DNA from: CAZKBP01 sp964551015
GTDB taxonomy: Bacteria; Bacteroidota; Bacteroidia; Cytophagales; Microscillaceae
Reading direction: 5' to 3'
Assembly (NCBI GenBank): GCA_964551015.1
Contig: CAZKBP010000041.1
Span: forward strand, 1-44,454
Length of the DNA stretch: 44,454 bases
Below the pieces are notes generated by a model. The model was not told where the DNA came from, made no database searches, and saw only the letters and a program-made list of their open reading frames with translations. Of this stretch, positions 33,417 to 41,599 are shown piece after piece. Numbering within the stretch: position 1 is the stretch's first letter; every line of letters begins with the position of its first letter. The translations under genes were made by a program, and so were the position numbers.

Positions 33417-34484
33417 ATGGAATTATCCTCGGTGAAGGGGCTTATTGAAAAAATTAAAGAAGAGCGAGAAGAAAGGTACCACGACGAAGAAATTGGCTTC
33501 CAATTTACTCGTTATACACAACCGGATCATCGCTTGGCTTTCGGTTATTCAACCATATCTAAAAATAATTATCAGCTGGAGCTTAGGGTACAGGGCAAGG
33601 ATAGAATGGCCTTCAAAAAGGCTCAGGCTTACAAAGAGGCGGCAAAAGGAGAAGCTAATATTAAGATTATTCCGGAGGTAAGCTTGCCTAGAAGAAAGGA
33701 TATGCGGGATGAACGAGCAAGTTTTTTTCATCAGAAAAGAAAAAAAGATCAAGCCATCGTGCTGCACATTGGGTCTTCTATCTGTCATAAGGAAGGAGGG
33801 TCGGGAACGCTGGGGGCTTTTGTCAATACGGACTGGGGAATCGCGGTTTTGAGTAATAGCCACGTATTGGCTTTGGTAGACCGAGGAGCGCGAGGTAAGG
33901 ACTTCACGTATCATCCTACTCGCCAAGATACCAATGAGCAATTAAGGGCTAGCCATAGAATTGCACTGCTGAAGGACTACACGGAGTTTTCGGAATCGGA
34001 CAGGAATACACACGACTCGGCCATAGCCCTCCTTATGGAGGACTGTGAATATACACATACTTCTAACCAAATTCCAGTAGGATTTGGCTTTGCTGATGAA
34101 GGGAGGATGCTAGAGTTTAATTCAACTCAAAGCTTGGATGACCTTCTCCTAGCGTATGAAGATGTAGGGAAGATCGGACGTACCACGGGGCAAACTTTTG
34201 GTAAAATCACTGGGATTGATGTTCAAGATTTGACGCTAAGAGTGCCTGGAGGTAAGAATTACGTATTTACCAATTTGATTGAAATCACGTCTGATAGCAA
34301 GAAGCCTTTTACAAAAGCAGGTGACTCGGGAAGTTTAGTATATATTGATGATGAACTTTATGCAATTGGACTTCATTTTGCGGGTGGTATTCTTTACGAG
34401 GGTCGTAAAAAGTACTGTGTAAGCTATTGCTGTCGCTTGGATGAAATTTTGAAGTTTTATAATGATATGACCTTACTGGATTGA
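33417..34484 (+). CDS. trypsin-like serine protease, probable gasdermin activator
   Basis: An S1-type chymotrypsin fold protease of 355 residues. The triad is visible: His149 in VLSNSHVLAL, Asp200 in THDSAIALL, and Ser304 in KAGDSGSLVY. The first about 110 residues form a separate domain (YSTISKNNYQLELRVQGKDR and following) like those placed before proteases of the NAL1-like group, perhaps a sensor. No signal peptide, so it is cytosolic. It is divergent from the gasdermin gene and followed 2 bases later by a small gene. Cleavage of the gasdermin tail is the natural hypothesis: the tail carries a TR-SADG site that trypsin-like enzymes could cut. Confidence 0.85.
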   Translation: MELSSVKGLIEKIKEEREERYHDEEIGFQFTRYTQPDHRLAFGYSTISKNNYQLELRVQGKDRMAFKKAQAYKEAAKGEANIKIIPEVSLPRRKDMRDERASFFHQKRKKDQAIVLHIGSSICHKEGGSGTLGAFVNTDWGIAVLSNSHVLALVDRGARGKDFTYHPTRQDTNEQLRASHRIALLKDYTEFSESDRNTHDSAIALLMEDCEYTHTSNQIPVGFGFADEGRMLEFNSTQSLDDLLLAYEDVGKIGRTTGQTFGKITGIDVQDLTLRVPGGKNYVFTNLIEITSDSKKPFTKAGDSGSLVYIDDELYAIGLHFAGGILYEGRKKYCVSYCCRLDEILKFYNDMTLLD

Positions 34485-34486
34485 TT

Positions 34487-34705
34487 ATGGACATAAAAGA
34501 AGCTTTAGAGGGATTAAAAGCGTTTTTGAACGCGAAAGATCTAGACGGTATCAACGGGATTGGTATTGGGAAAAGAGGAAAAAAACTGTTTCTGACGGTG
34601 AATGTAGAAAAACAACATTATAAACACGCAGCATCTTATATTCCGAGTAGCTATGATGGTTTTGATGTAAAGGTGAAGAAAGTGAGCCAAATGTCTTTTC
34701 AGTGA
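34487..34705 (+). CDS. small protein resembling an N-terminal domain of trypsin-like proteases
   Basis: About 72 residues from ATG 34487, starting 2 bases after the protease stop. The pattern GINGIGIGKRGKKLFLTVNV then IPSSYDGFDVKVKKV matches the short GVG-G...LxVxV...IPxxxxGxxVxV domain that often precedes bacterial serine proteases of the NAL1 group. Here it is a separate protein. It may be a sensor, an inhibitor or a subunit of the adjacent protease. An in-frame TTG at 34481 would overlap the protease stop codon. Confidence 0.55.
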   Translation: MDIKEALEGLKAFLNAKDLDGINGIGIGKRGKKLFLTVNVEKQHYKHAASYIPSSYDGFDVKVKKVSQMSFQ

Positions 34706-34805
34706 TTTTTTTTGAGTGGACAAATGTTGCATTTTTTGGAAAAATGTGTCATAATGACACAATCAAAAGGCTCGAGCACAGAAGCTACGTTCCGTTTATT
34801 CCTGG

Positions 34806-35234
34806 TTATTTGAATACTGCTTTATCCAAGGCGGCGACGCGGTCTTCTAGCTTGAGAAGACGGTCTACTTTGGTGCTGAGGTCTTGGAGGTTGCCCTCGA
34901 TCTTCACAACGCTTTTATTGAGGTGGGAAAGTTCTTGGTTGGTTTGGGTTTGGTGTTTTCCCTGGCGTTCTGCACGTTTATCTAAGTTTCCAAGATGTTT
35001 TTCCTGATTTTCAGAATGCTTCTCTAGGCCAATCAGGCGATCTTCTAGCTTATCAAAATTCCGATTGCTACTATCTTCAAATCGCTCCACACGGGTGATG
35101 AGTTGGTCCAAACGAAGGTTGGTTTGGTCTTGGGCGGAGGCCATTTTGCCCATAAAGTCTACCATGACGTCGACTTTGCGGGAAAGGTCAACGAAAAATT
35201 CTTCTAAGGCGTCGATTCTTTTGTTAGCATCCAT
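34806..35234 (-). CDS. coiled-coil protein, unknown
   Basis: A 142-residue protein predicted to be one long helix: heptad-like spacing of Leu, Ile and Val runs throughout (for example LEEFFVDLSRKVDVMVDFMG and VVKIEGNLQDLSTKVDRLLK). No membrane segment. Such stand-alone coiled-coil proteins occur in many bacterial islands. No function can be given. Confidence 0.6.
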   Translation of the reverse strand: MDANKRIDALEEFFVDLSRKVDVMVDFMGKMASAQDQTNLRLDQLITRVERFEDSSNRNFDKLEDRLIGLEKHSENQEKHLGNLDKRAERQGKHQTQTNQELSHLNKSVVKIEGNLQDLSTKVDRLLKLEDRVAALDKAVFK

Positions 35235-35515
35235 ATGCTATGATTTTTAGAGGTTGACAAACAAATTTAGCAATTTTTGAGGTGAAATGAAAGGGTTCTG
35301 ACCTTCATTTGTTTTTAGGAGGTATTGCCCCAAAAAGAACTGAGTACGTAAATGGTTCAAACAGCTCCCCGAGGGAGGCGAAACAGAAAGTACCTCGGCT
35401 CATCAGCCCAATTAGGAAGACTTTATCAGGGATGACCAAGACTTCGGACTATTGGTAAAAGAATACCTGCTCAGGAAGGTGTACGGGAGGCTGAGGGAGT
35501 AGCAGACAGTATTTT

Positions 35516-36568
35516 CTATTTTTCCCGCCCCAAAATATGCTTCAACTCATCCAGATCACTTTCCGACAAAGGCTCTTTCCATAATTCATTGACCTGCCAA
35601 AGTCCGCTTTCACGGATTTTCTTCTTGGGAGACGAGTTTCCAAGCCAGCTCTCGGAGGGCTTACAGACGTTGCAGAGGGAGACCGTGGAGATGATTCTGG
35701 ATTCAAAGTAAAGCCGCTTTGCTTGCTTATCCACGCGGAAGACCACAAAATAGAAGTTATGCTGAATATAATCACTCACTTTGTTTTCTATGGCTTTCTG
35801 TTTGGCAAAATCAATAGCATTAGCGTGTTGCGCTTTGGCGGCTCGGGTGGTCAGGTCAATCTCCCATTGCTGCAAGAAGGGGTCTTGACCTTGATTTAGG
35901 AAAGCGCGGCCGATATTTTTTCGGAAAATACTCCGGTCTTTATTGGCTTGCAGGAAATGTTGTTTCAGGCGGGAGCGGAGTTGATTTTCGCCCGTGTGGG
36001 TACCAATGCGGACGATCCGGTTGGTGTCATGCGCCAATTCTCCCTTCTCGAATAGAATATAAATACCGTTCTCGGGAATTTTTTCCTGATCAAAGGGGAA
36101 GGAGTGTTTCTCCATTTGATTAAACCACTGATGAATCGTATCGCAGTTTTTACTCATAGTCAATCGATTTTTAAGCCACTGTAATTGTTTGCCAATGCCT
36201 AATCCTTGCATCGGAATTTGATAATTTTTGAGATGGGGAACGAGGAATTTCCGGTAATTCTCCCCGGCCAAGAACGTAAAGGTATCTTGGTGCAAGTCTG
36301 CTCGCTGTCCCAACTGAGCCAACACCCTGTCCGCCCAGGCTTTGATCTCAGCCGAGCGCATTTGGTTGAGGGTTTGGTCATAGGGTTCAATTTCTTCCTC
36401 GAGTTTCAGGAGGCCATACTTGGCCGAAAGAATAAAAATATGATCTGGCCGTAAGGACTCCGCGTATTTCAGGTTTTTAAGGAAAAGCGGGCTAATGTAT
36501 AAACTTCGGGCGGGGCTCGGATATTCCTGCTTCATGCTCACGCAGGAGATCAAAACAATATGCTTCAT
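35516..36568 (-). CDS. DUF6884 plus GIY-YIG-like domain protein
   Basis: Residues 1-135 match the DUF6884 type seen in many phage and island proteins: it starts MKHIVLISCVSMKQEYPSPA and includes FILSAKYGLLKLEEEIEPYD. The second half (about 165-330) looks like a GIY-YIG nuclease: NGIYILFEKGE, RIVRIGTHTGENQLRSRLKQHF, RSIFRKNIGRAFL, and a later ESRIISTVSLCN that could supply the Glu. Its function is unknown but DNA cleavage is plausible, and it sits among defence genes. Single gene, same strand as the neighbouring conflict operon. Confidence 0.7.
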   Translation of the reverse strand: MKHIVLISCVSMKQEYPSPARSLYISPLFLKNLKYAESLRPDHIFILSAKYGLLKLEEEIEPYDQTLNQMRSAEIKAWADRVLAQLGQRADLHQDTFTFLAGENYRKFLVPHLKNYQIPMQGLGIGKQLQWLKNRLTMSKNCDTIHQWFNQMEKHSFPFDQEKIPENGIYILFEKGELAHDTNRIVRIGTHTGENQLRSRLKQHFLQANKDRSIFRKNIGRAFLNQGQDPFLQQWEIDLTTRAAKAQHANAIDFAKQKAIENKVSDYIQHNFYFVVFRVDKQAKRLYFESRIISTVSLCNVCKPSESWLGNSSPKKKIRESGLWQVNELWKEPLSESDLDELKHILGREK

Positions 36569-36978
36569 AGATGGACTCAGGGTGTCTTTTTGCTTACCAT
36601 AATTTATCTTCAGAACTGATGGAGCTTTGTCTGCTCGCTGGATTCAAACTTTGGAAGTGAACTTATTCATTTTTTTCTGATTAAAAAAATTGCCCCATCG
36701 GAAGACTCTACCACCGCTTTTTGTCGCCCCCACGCCCATGAACCTAAGAAATGGCAGGCGCTGCAAACCCGCGCCAGCTTAGCAAAACCCTAAATCACGA
36801 AAAACTACAGCAAAACTCTAGAGAAAACTACAGCGAAACTCTAGAGAAAACTACAGCAAAACTCTAGAGTTTTGCCCGATATATAGGCCAAAGCATCCAA
36901 AAACCTGCTCGTATATATAGGCTATATATAGCAAATCCCGTGTTTTCTATAAATATATATAACCACAGAAATACAAAA
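36569..36978. other. non-coding region with tandem repeats
   Basis: About 410 bases without a supported gene, between the GIY-YIG-like gene and the 3' end of the conflict-system membrane gene. It contains the 23-base tandem repeats and a 20-base palindrome (36801-36875), followed by TATA-rich, partly repeated sequence around 36881-36960. Confidence 0.5.
36801..36875. repeat. three tandem 23-base units ending in a 20-base palindrome
   Basis: Units at 36801-36823, 36824-36846 and 36847-36869 start AAAACTACAGC and end AACTCTAGAG. The second has one substitution. The third unit runs into TTTTGC, so 36856-36875 is a perfect 20-base palindrome centred on CTCTAGAG. No coding function. Possibly an operator, terminator or slippage-prone repeat. 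Confidence 0.8.
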
Positions 36979-39900
36979 CTACAGGGTCCTGGACAAACGC
37001 AAACCAAGGTAGTTGTACCTATCCTCCGGGGGGTGCGTGCGACGGTAAGCAACCCGACAATACACCGAGTAGTCGTACCAACTCCCACCACGATGCACCC
37101 GGTAGGAGCCACTAGCAGGCCCCGGAGGGTTGAACTCGGGGCTACTGGCGTAGTAATCCGAGCCGTACCAGTCCGAGCACCACTCGTATACATTACCACT
37201 CATATCGTAGAGGCCCAGCTCGTTGGGTCGCTTCTGCCCCACGGGGTGGGTTTTGCTATCTGAGTTCTCTCGATACCAAGCCACTTCGTCTATATTGTTA
37301 CTCCCCGCGTACTGGTAGCCTTGGGTCTTTTGCCCGCCCCGGGCGGCGTACTCCCACTCCGCCTCGGTGGGGAGGCGGTAGTTTTGCCCCGTCTGGGCAT
37401 TGAGCTTCTGGATGAATTCCTGCACGTCATTCCAAGAAACATTTTCCACGGGGCAGTCATCGCAGCCTTGGAACTTGCTTGGGTTTTCACCCATGACCTC
37501 TCTCCATTGCTTTTGGGTTACTTCGTACTTCCCGATGTAGAAGTCGTCTAGTTGCACCGTGTGTACGGGCTTTTCGTCATCCTCACCGTCATCACTACCC
37601 ATCTGGAAGCTACCGCCCGGCACGAAGACCATCTCGGGGAGGTCAGGCGGGGGTTTCGGGGTCGTGGGTGCTTCCTGTTCTGAATCTTCGGGAATGCTCT
37701 GCAAGGTCGGCAGGGAGGAGGAGTCTGACTCCTGCGCAAGGAGGTCAGGCTTGGGTTCCTTGCTTTTTTCCAGATAATAAGCCAAATAATTCCCCGGGTA
37801 CTGATCTAGATAGCCTTTGCCAGTGGCCTGTACTTCCTCGTAGTACTTCCGAGCACTATCCATTTGGTTTAAGCTAACATAGCAAAGCCCCAGGTTGACC
37901 TTGGCCTCTAGCTCTAAGCTGTCGTGGCTGAGGAAGGGTTGAAAGCCCCGCGCCGCAAGCTGATACTGACCCAGGTTATACCGAGCCGAGGCTTGATTAA
38001 AGCCTATGCAATCCAAATTATAGCGAGGCGTGGCATAGTCTGGCTCTAGCTGGAGGGCCCGCTGGAAGTTATTTTCGACTCCCGTGTATTGTTTATCCCT
38101 GTATTGCGCTACGCCCAGGTTGTTGTAATAGACCGCGCTATCACTCACTTGGGTTTGCACGAGGTTCCAAGCTTGGAGGGAGGCTCCGTAGCCGGGGGAG
38201 GAAGTCAGATCTTCTACCACATTGAAAAGATGCAAAACCCACAGGGAAATGCCCAGCAAAGCCAGCAGGGAGAAGCTACGAAGGAACACTTGGGAGGCTT
38301 GGGTTTGGTATCTCTTCTCCAGCTCCTTTCTGAGTAGTTCATCTTGCAGCAGGCCGCTCTGCCCGAGCCTACGGAGCTGGAGCCAAGCTCGGGAGTCTCG
38401 GGGGTGGAGTTGGGCGGTTTGAGCGAGGATTTGCGTTTGCTTTTCCTCGTGGGCGATGGAGTCGGTGGGCACTTCGGTTCGTGGGTCTTGTAGCACTCTG
38501 AGGACGGCCTCCCGGGCGGCTTTTTCCTCGGCGGGGCTGAGTTCGGCGAGTAGGGCTTGGCGTAGTTCGGCTGGTATTTCTTCGGAGGTATTCAGCCAGG
38601 GCACGCGGGTGAGTTGCACCAGGTTCTGGGCACTCAGCAGCCCTTTGGCCTCGGGGATTTGCTCCTCCCAGCCCCGGCCAATCGCCAGAGTAATGGCCCA
38701 GTCGGGACGTGGGTACACGGCCAGGGCGCAGAGCCAGGCAAAGAGCCTGGGGTGCGTATCAAGGAAGCCTCGCAACGCTTGCTTATCTTCAAAATCTACC
38801 TGAAAGCGGCTGGTCTCCGCCTTGCGCTTGAATTGCTGCTTGTAGGCGGGCCAACTGGGTGCTTCCTCCGCCGAGCGTTGATCCAGTAGCTGCGCTTGCC
38901 CCGATAGGTCGGCAGGTAGCAGGGGCAAAAGCTGGTAAATGAGCTGCTCTTCGTAGCCCCAATCCTCGGGGGGCAGCGGGGTGAGGAGGGCTTTGCGGGC
39001 CCAGGTGCCCATTTGCCGCCGTGCCCAAGGGTAGATTTGCCCCGTTTCAGCATCAATCCAGTCGTGCCCGTCGCCAAAGATCAGGAGGCGATGCTGCCCG
39101 TATTTTTGGGCGAGTTGGTGGAGGTATAAGCCCTCGGGGTGGGCAGGATTCCAGACATTGCGGGGATCGCCGAGGTAGTAAAATTTTTCCAGGTAAACTT
39201 CTTCTTGCGCCAAGGTATTGATTAAATAATCAAAAAAGCGTGCCTGTTGGTGATTGGCACCCTGTTGATCAATCAGGATCAGGTACTCGGTGGGTCGGGT
39301 ATTGGTCTGGAAGTGCAAACGGGGGAAGCCACCCGCCCGGATGGTGGCCTCGAGTGTAGCGTGAATATCCAGCGTCTGCACTTCTCCTTCCTGTCGCTGG
39401 CGCAGGGTATTGGCCACTTCGTAGAGGGCTTCTTGGGGGCGGATGTGCTCCTCGGCAGCGGGTAAATCTAAAATGTAAGGTGGTTTTTCCTTAGGCTCGA
39501 TCTGGCTTTGGCCAAAGCCTCGCTTGGCGTAATACCAGTAGGCTTCCAGAGCCAGCCACAGCCCCAAAAAAACGCCCATCAGCAAGAAAATGCCCTGATA
39601 GGAAAAGGAAGCAATCAACGGGGGTTCTTCGTCCCGGATCAATTCCTGAGCGGGCAGCTTGATCTCGGGCTGCGCGATGACTTCTACAATTTGAGCGAAT
39701 GTCCTTTTGCAGCTATCTGGCGTGTAGGCGGTCAATTTCAGGTTATAAACGCCCGCCGTATCGTAGCGGTGCGTCACCAGCGAGTCCCTTCCCGTGAGGC
39801 GCTGCCCATCCCCGAAATCCCAGACAAAAGTAAGCGTGTCTCGTCCCGGGGTGAGGTTCTGCACCTCGAGGGAGTCTCCCAGGGGCAGAGGGTTTAGAGA

Positions 39901-40614
39901 AAGCACTTGGGCACGAGTTCGGGGGCGGCAAGCGTCTTCAATCAGGATGCGTAGCTTGGTCTTTCCCGCGAGGGTATCCGTGGTTTTGGATTGCCAAGTC
40001 AGCTCTACGGCATAATCACCTTCTCTTCCAAAGGCGTGGGGCGTGATGGAGTCTTGGACTGCCCCTGGCTCACTCCCGTCTTTAAAATCCCAATAAAAAT
40101 CCAGGGCTTCCCTTTGCTTTTCGTAATCAGGGATGGTGAAGCGCAGGGTATCACCCGTCCGCGCGTAGGTCGTATCCGCCACGAAGGAGATATTCTCGGG
40201 TAGAAGAACAGGTTGTGGACGATACAGGTACAAGAACAGAAAAATCAAGAGTAACAAGCCCACTGTCCCCAGAGCGTAGTAAAGCCAGGGCTTGGGAGGC
40301 TGGGGTTCTAGCTTCTTGTCTTTGTCTTCTTGATCAGGGTCAGGATCAAGCTCGCGCTTGACCTGCGCTTGAATCTGGGCATAATACTCATCAAAGATTT
40401 GGTAGAATTGCTGCTGCTGGGCGGGATTCTGGGCGACAAGGGGAGCCAAGACGCGCCGAAGTTGCTGGGGCTGGTCTTGGTAGCTCGGGGCAAAGACCCG
40501 CAGTGCTTCCTGCAGGCGCAGATAGGTATCTGGCGACACGGCAAAGCCTTCACGCTCCAATTGAAAGACGAGCGTGTCCAGTGGCAGAGTGCTATGGCTG
40601 GCGAGGCTTGGCAT
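36979..40614 (-). CDS. conflict-system membrane protein: CoxE-like, PKD, vWA-like, TPR, FGE
   Basis: A 1211-residue multidomain protein. Residues 10-80 resemble the N-terminal domain of CoxE/vWA partners of MoxR ATPases (LEREGFAVSPDTYLRLQEAL). Membrane spans lie near 112-131, 340-362 and about 800. Two PKD domains lie at about 140-225 and 240-315 (FYWDFKDGS, FVWDFGDGQ). A vWA-like domain at about 440-560 has a degraded metal site (YLILIDQQGANHQQ). TPRs follow, and the last 190 residues are an FGE/C-type-lectin domain (YRLPTEAEWEYAARGG, LGLYDMSGNVYEWC). Its start overlaps the MoxR stop by one base (TAATG), so it is translationally coupled. It is likely the effector/receptor part of the three-gene system. 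The last block (RGGSWYDY...) could be a weaker diversity-generating target. Confidence 0.85.
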   Translation of the reverse strand: MPSLASHSTLPLDTLVFQLEREGFAVSPDTYLRLQEALRVFAPSYQDQPQQLRRVLAPLVAQNPAQQQQFYQIFDEYYAQIQAQVKRELDPDPDQEDKDKKLEPQPPKPWLYYALGTVGLLLLIFLFLYLYRPQPVLLPENISFVADTTYARTGDTLRFTIPDYEKQREALDFYWDFKDGSEPGAVQDSITPHAFGREGDYAVELTWQSKTTDTLAGKTKLRILIEDACRPRTRAQVLSLNPLPLGDSLEVQNLTPGRDTLTFVWDFGDGQRLTGRDSLVTHRYDTAGVYNLKLTAYTPDSCKRTFAQIVEVIAQPEIKLPAQELIRDEEPPLIASFSYQGIFLLMGVFLGLWLALEAYWYYAKRGFGQSQIEPKEKPPYILDLPAAEEHIRPQEALYEVANTLRQRQEGEVQTLDIHATLEATIRAGGFPRLHFQTNTRPTEYLILIDQQGANHQQARFFDYLINTLAQEEVYLEKFYYLGDPRNVWNPAHPEGLYLHQLAQKYGQHRLLIFGDGHDWIDAETGQIYPWARRQMGTWARKALLTPLPPEDWGYEEQLIYQLLPLLPADLSGQAQLLDQRSAEEAPSWPAYKQQFKRKAETSRFQVDFEDKQALRGFLDTHPRLFAWLCALAVYPRPDWAITLAIGRGWEEQIPEAKGLLSAQNLVQLTRVPWLNTSEEIPAELRQALLAELSPAEEKAAREAVLRVLQDPRTEVPTDSIAHEEKQTQILAQTAQLHPRDSRAWLQLRRLGQSGLLQDELLRKELEKRYQTQASQVFLRSFSLLALLGISLWVLHLFNVVEDLTSSPGYGASLQAWNLVQTQVSDSAVYYNNLGVAQYRDKQYTGVENNFQRALQLEPDYATPRYNLDCIGFNQASARYNLGQYQLAARGFQPFLSHDSLELEAKVNLGLCYVSLNQMDSARKYYEEVQATGKGYLDQYPGNYLAYYLEKSKEPKPDLLAQESDSSSLPTLQSIPEDSEQEAPTTPKPPPDLPEMVFVPGGSFQMGSDDGEDDEKPVHTVQLDDFYIGKYEVTQKQWREVMGENPSKFQGCDDCPVENVSWNDVQEFIQKLNAQTGQNYRLPTEAEWEYAARGGQKTQGYQYAGSNNIDEVAWYRENSDSKTHPVGQKRPNELGLYDMSGNVYEWCSDWYGSDYYASSPEFNPPGPASGSYRVHRGGSWYDYSVYCRVAYRRTHPPEDRYNYLGLRLSRTL

Positions 40615-41594
40615 TAGAAAATGCGGCTTTTAATCAGTTGTAAATCTTCGGTGGTTTTGGCGAGGACGGAATAGCTGTAGCGCAGGGTGGCTTGCTGGGT
40701 GGCATTGAGATTTTTCAAATCCAAATTATCATTACTGATAAATCCCTGCAGCTCCAAGATGCGCAGCCAGGCCAGTAGCTCGGCGGTGGCGGGTTTTTTC
40801 TTACGGACTTGCTCCCGAATCTCTTCAAAGTGCGCGATCAAAGCCTCGTGGGCATAGACCGAATCCTCGCCCAATCGCGCGCGTACGATCCGCAAAAGCT
40901 GCTCCGTGTCGGGAAAGGGAATATGATAAAAAACGCAGCGACGCAGGAAGGCATCGGGCAGGTTTTTCTCGGAGTTGCTGGTCATCAGCAGGATAATGCC
41001 TCGCTCCTCGCCCCTTTGGATGCGATCATTGTCGGCCTCTTTGATCTCGAAGGAAAGGTTTTCAATTTCATTAAGAATATCATTGGGAAAGTCGCGGGGG
41101 GCTTTGTCAATCTCATCGATCAGCACCACGGAGCTTTTGGTTTTGCCATCGATCACATCTTGTTGCTTGAGGTAGCGGGGCTGGGCTACTTCTCGGGCGT
41201 TGCTCAGGGCGATGGCCTTGCCGAGGGCGTGGAGTTGGATGTATTTCGCTATCTCGGGAGCCTCTCCGCCTTCGGTTTTGCGGATATTGGCATCGTGAAA
41301 ATGCTTGATGGCATCATAGGTATAGAATAAGTCCGTGGAAACGGAGGTGGTTTTGGTATTAAAAACCAATGGCTCGTGGTAAAAATCCGGGTCTTGCTCG
41401 TGAAGCATCCGCGCGAGGGCATAGGCAAGGCGAGTTTTGCCCGTGCCCGGTTCTCCCGTGAGGAGCAGGGGTTGGTGTAGCTTGATGGCGACTTCCACCG
41501 CCGCTTTTAAATCTTCATTCAGGACGTACTCACTGGCCCCAGGGGGCGTGAGGGCTTGTTGGTAATCGGCGGTATTGATGTTTAATTTTTGCAT
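40614..41594 (-). CDS. MoxR-family AAA+ ATPase
   Basis: A chaperone-like AAA+ ATPase with Walker A GEPGTGKT (47-54), Walker B VVLIDEID (156-163), the sensor region LLMTSNSEKNLPDAFLRRC with the Arg finger pair, and a helical lid. MoxR proteins act with vWA-domain partners, and the next gene encodes one. ATG 41594 is preferred. An in-frame GTG at 41600 would overlap the stop of the preceding gene by one base. Its own stop overlaps the next start. The three genes thus form a tight operon. Confidence 0.92.
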   Translation of the reverse strand: MQKLNINTADYQQALTPPGASEYVLNEDLKAAVEVAIKLHQPLLLTGEPGTGKTRLAYALARMLHEQDPDFYHEPLVFNTKTTSVSTDLFYTYDAIKHFHDANIRKTEGGEAPEIAKYIQLHALGKAIALSNAREVAQPRYLKQQDVIDGKTKSSVVLIDEIDKAPRDFPNDILNEIENLSFEIKEADNDRIQRGEERGIILLMTSNSEKNLPDAFLRRCVFYHIPFPDTEQLLRIVRARLGEDSVYAHEALIAHFEEIREQVRKKKPATAELLAWLRILELQGFISNDNLDLKNLNATQQATLRYSYSVLAKTTEDLQLIKSRIF

Positions 41595-41599
41595 ATTCA

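Noticed and set aside
36979..40614. Functional formylglycine-generating enzyme
   Set aside because: The FGE domain is a C-terminal module of a conflict protein and no sulfatase is nearby. Binding is more likely than catalysis.
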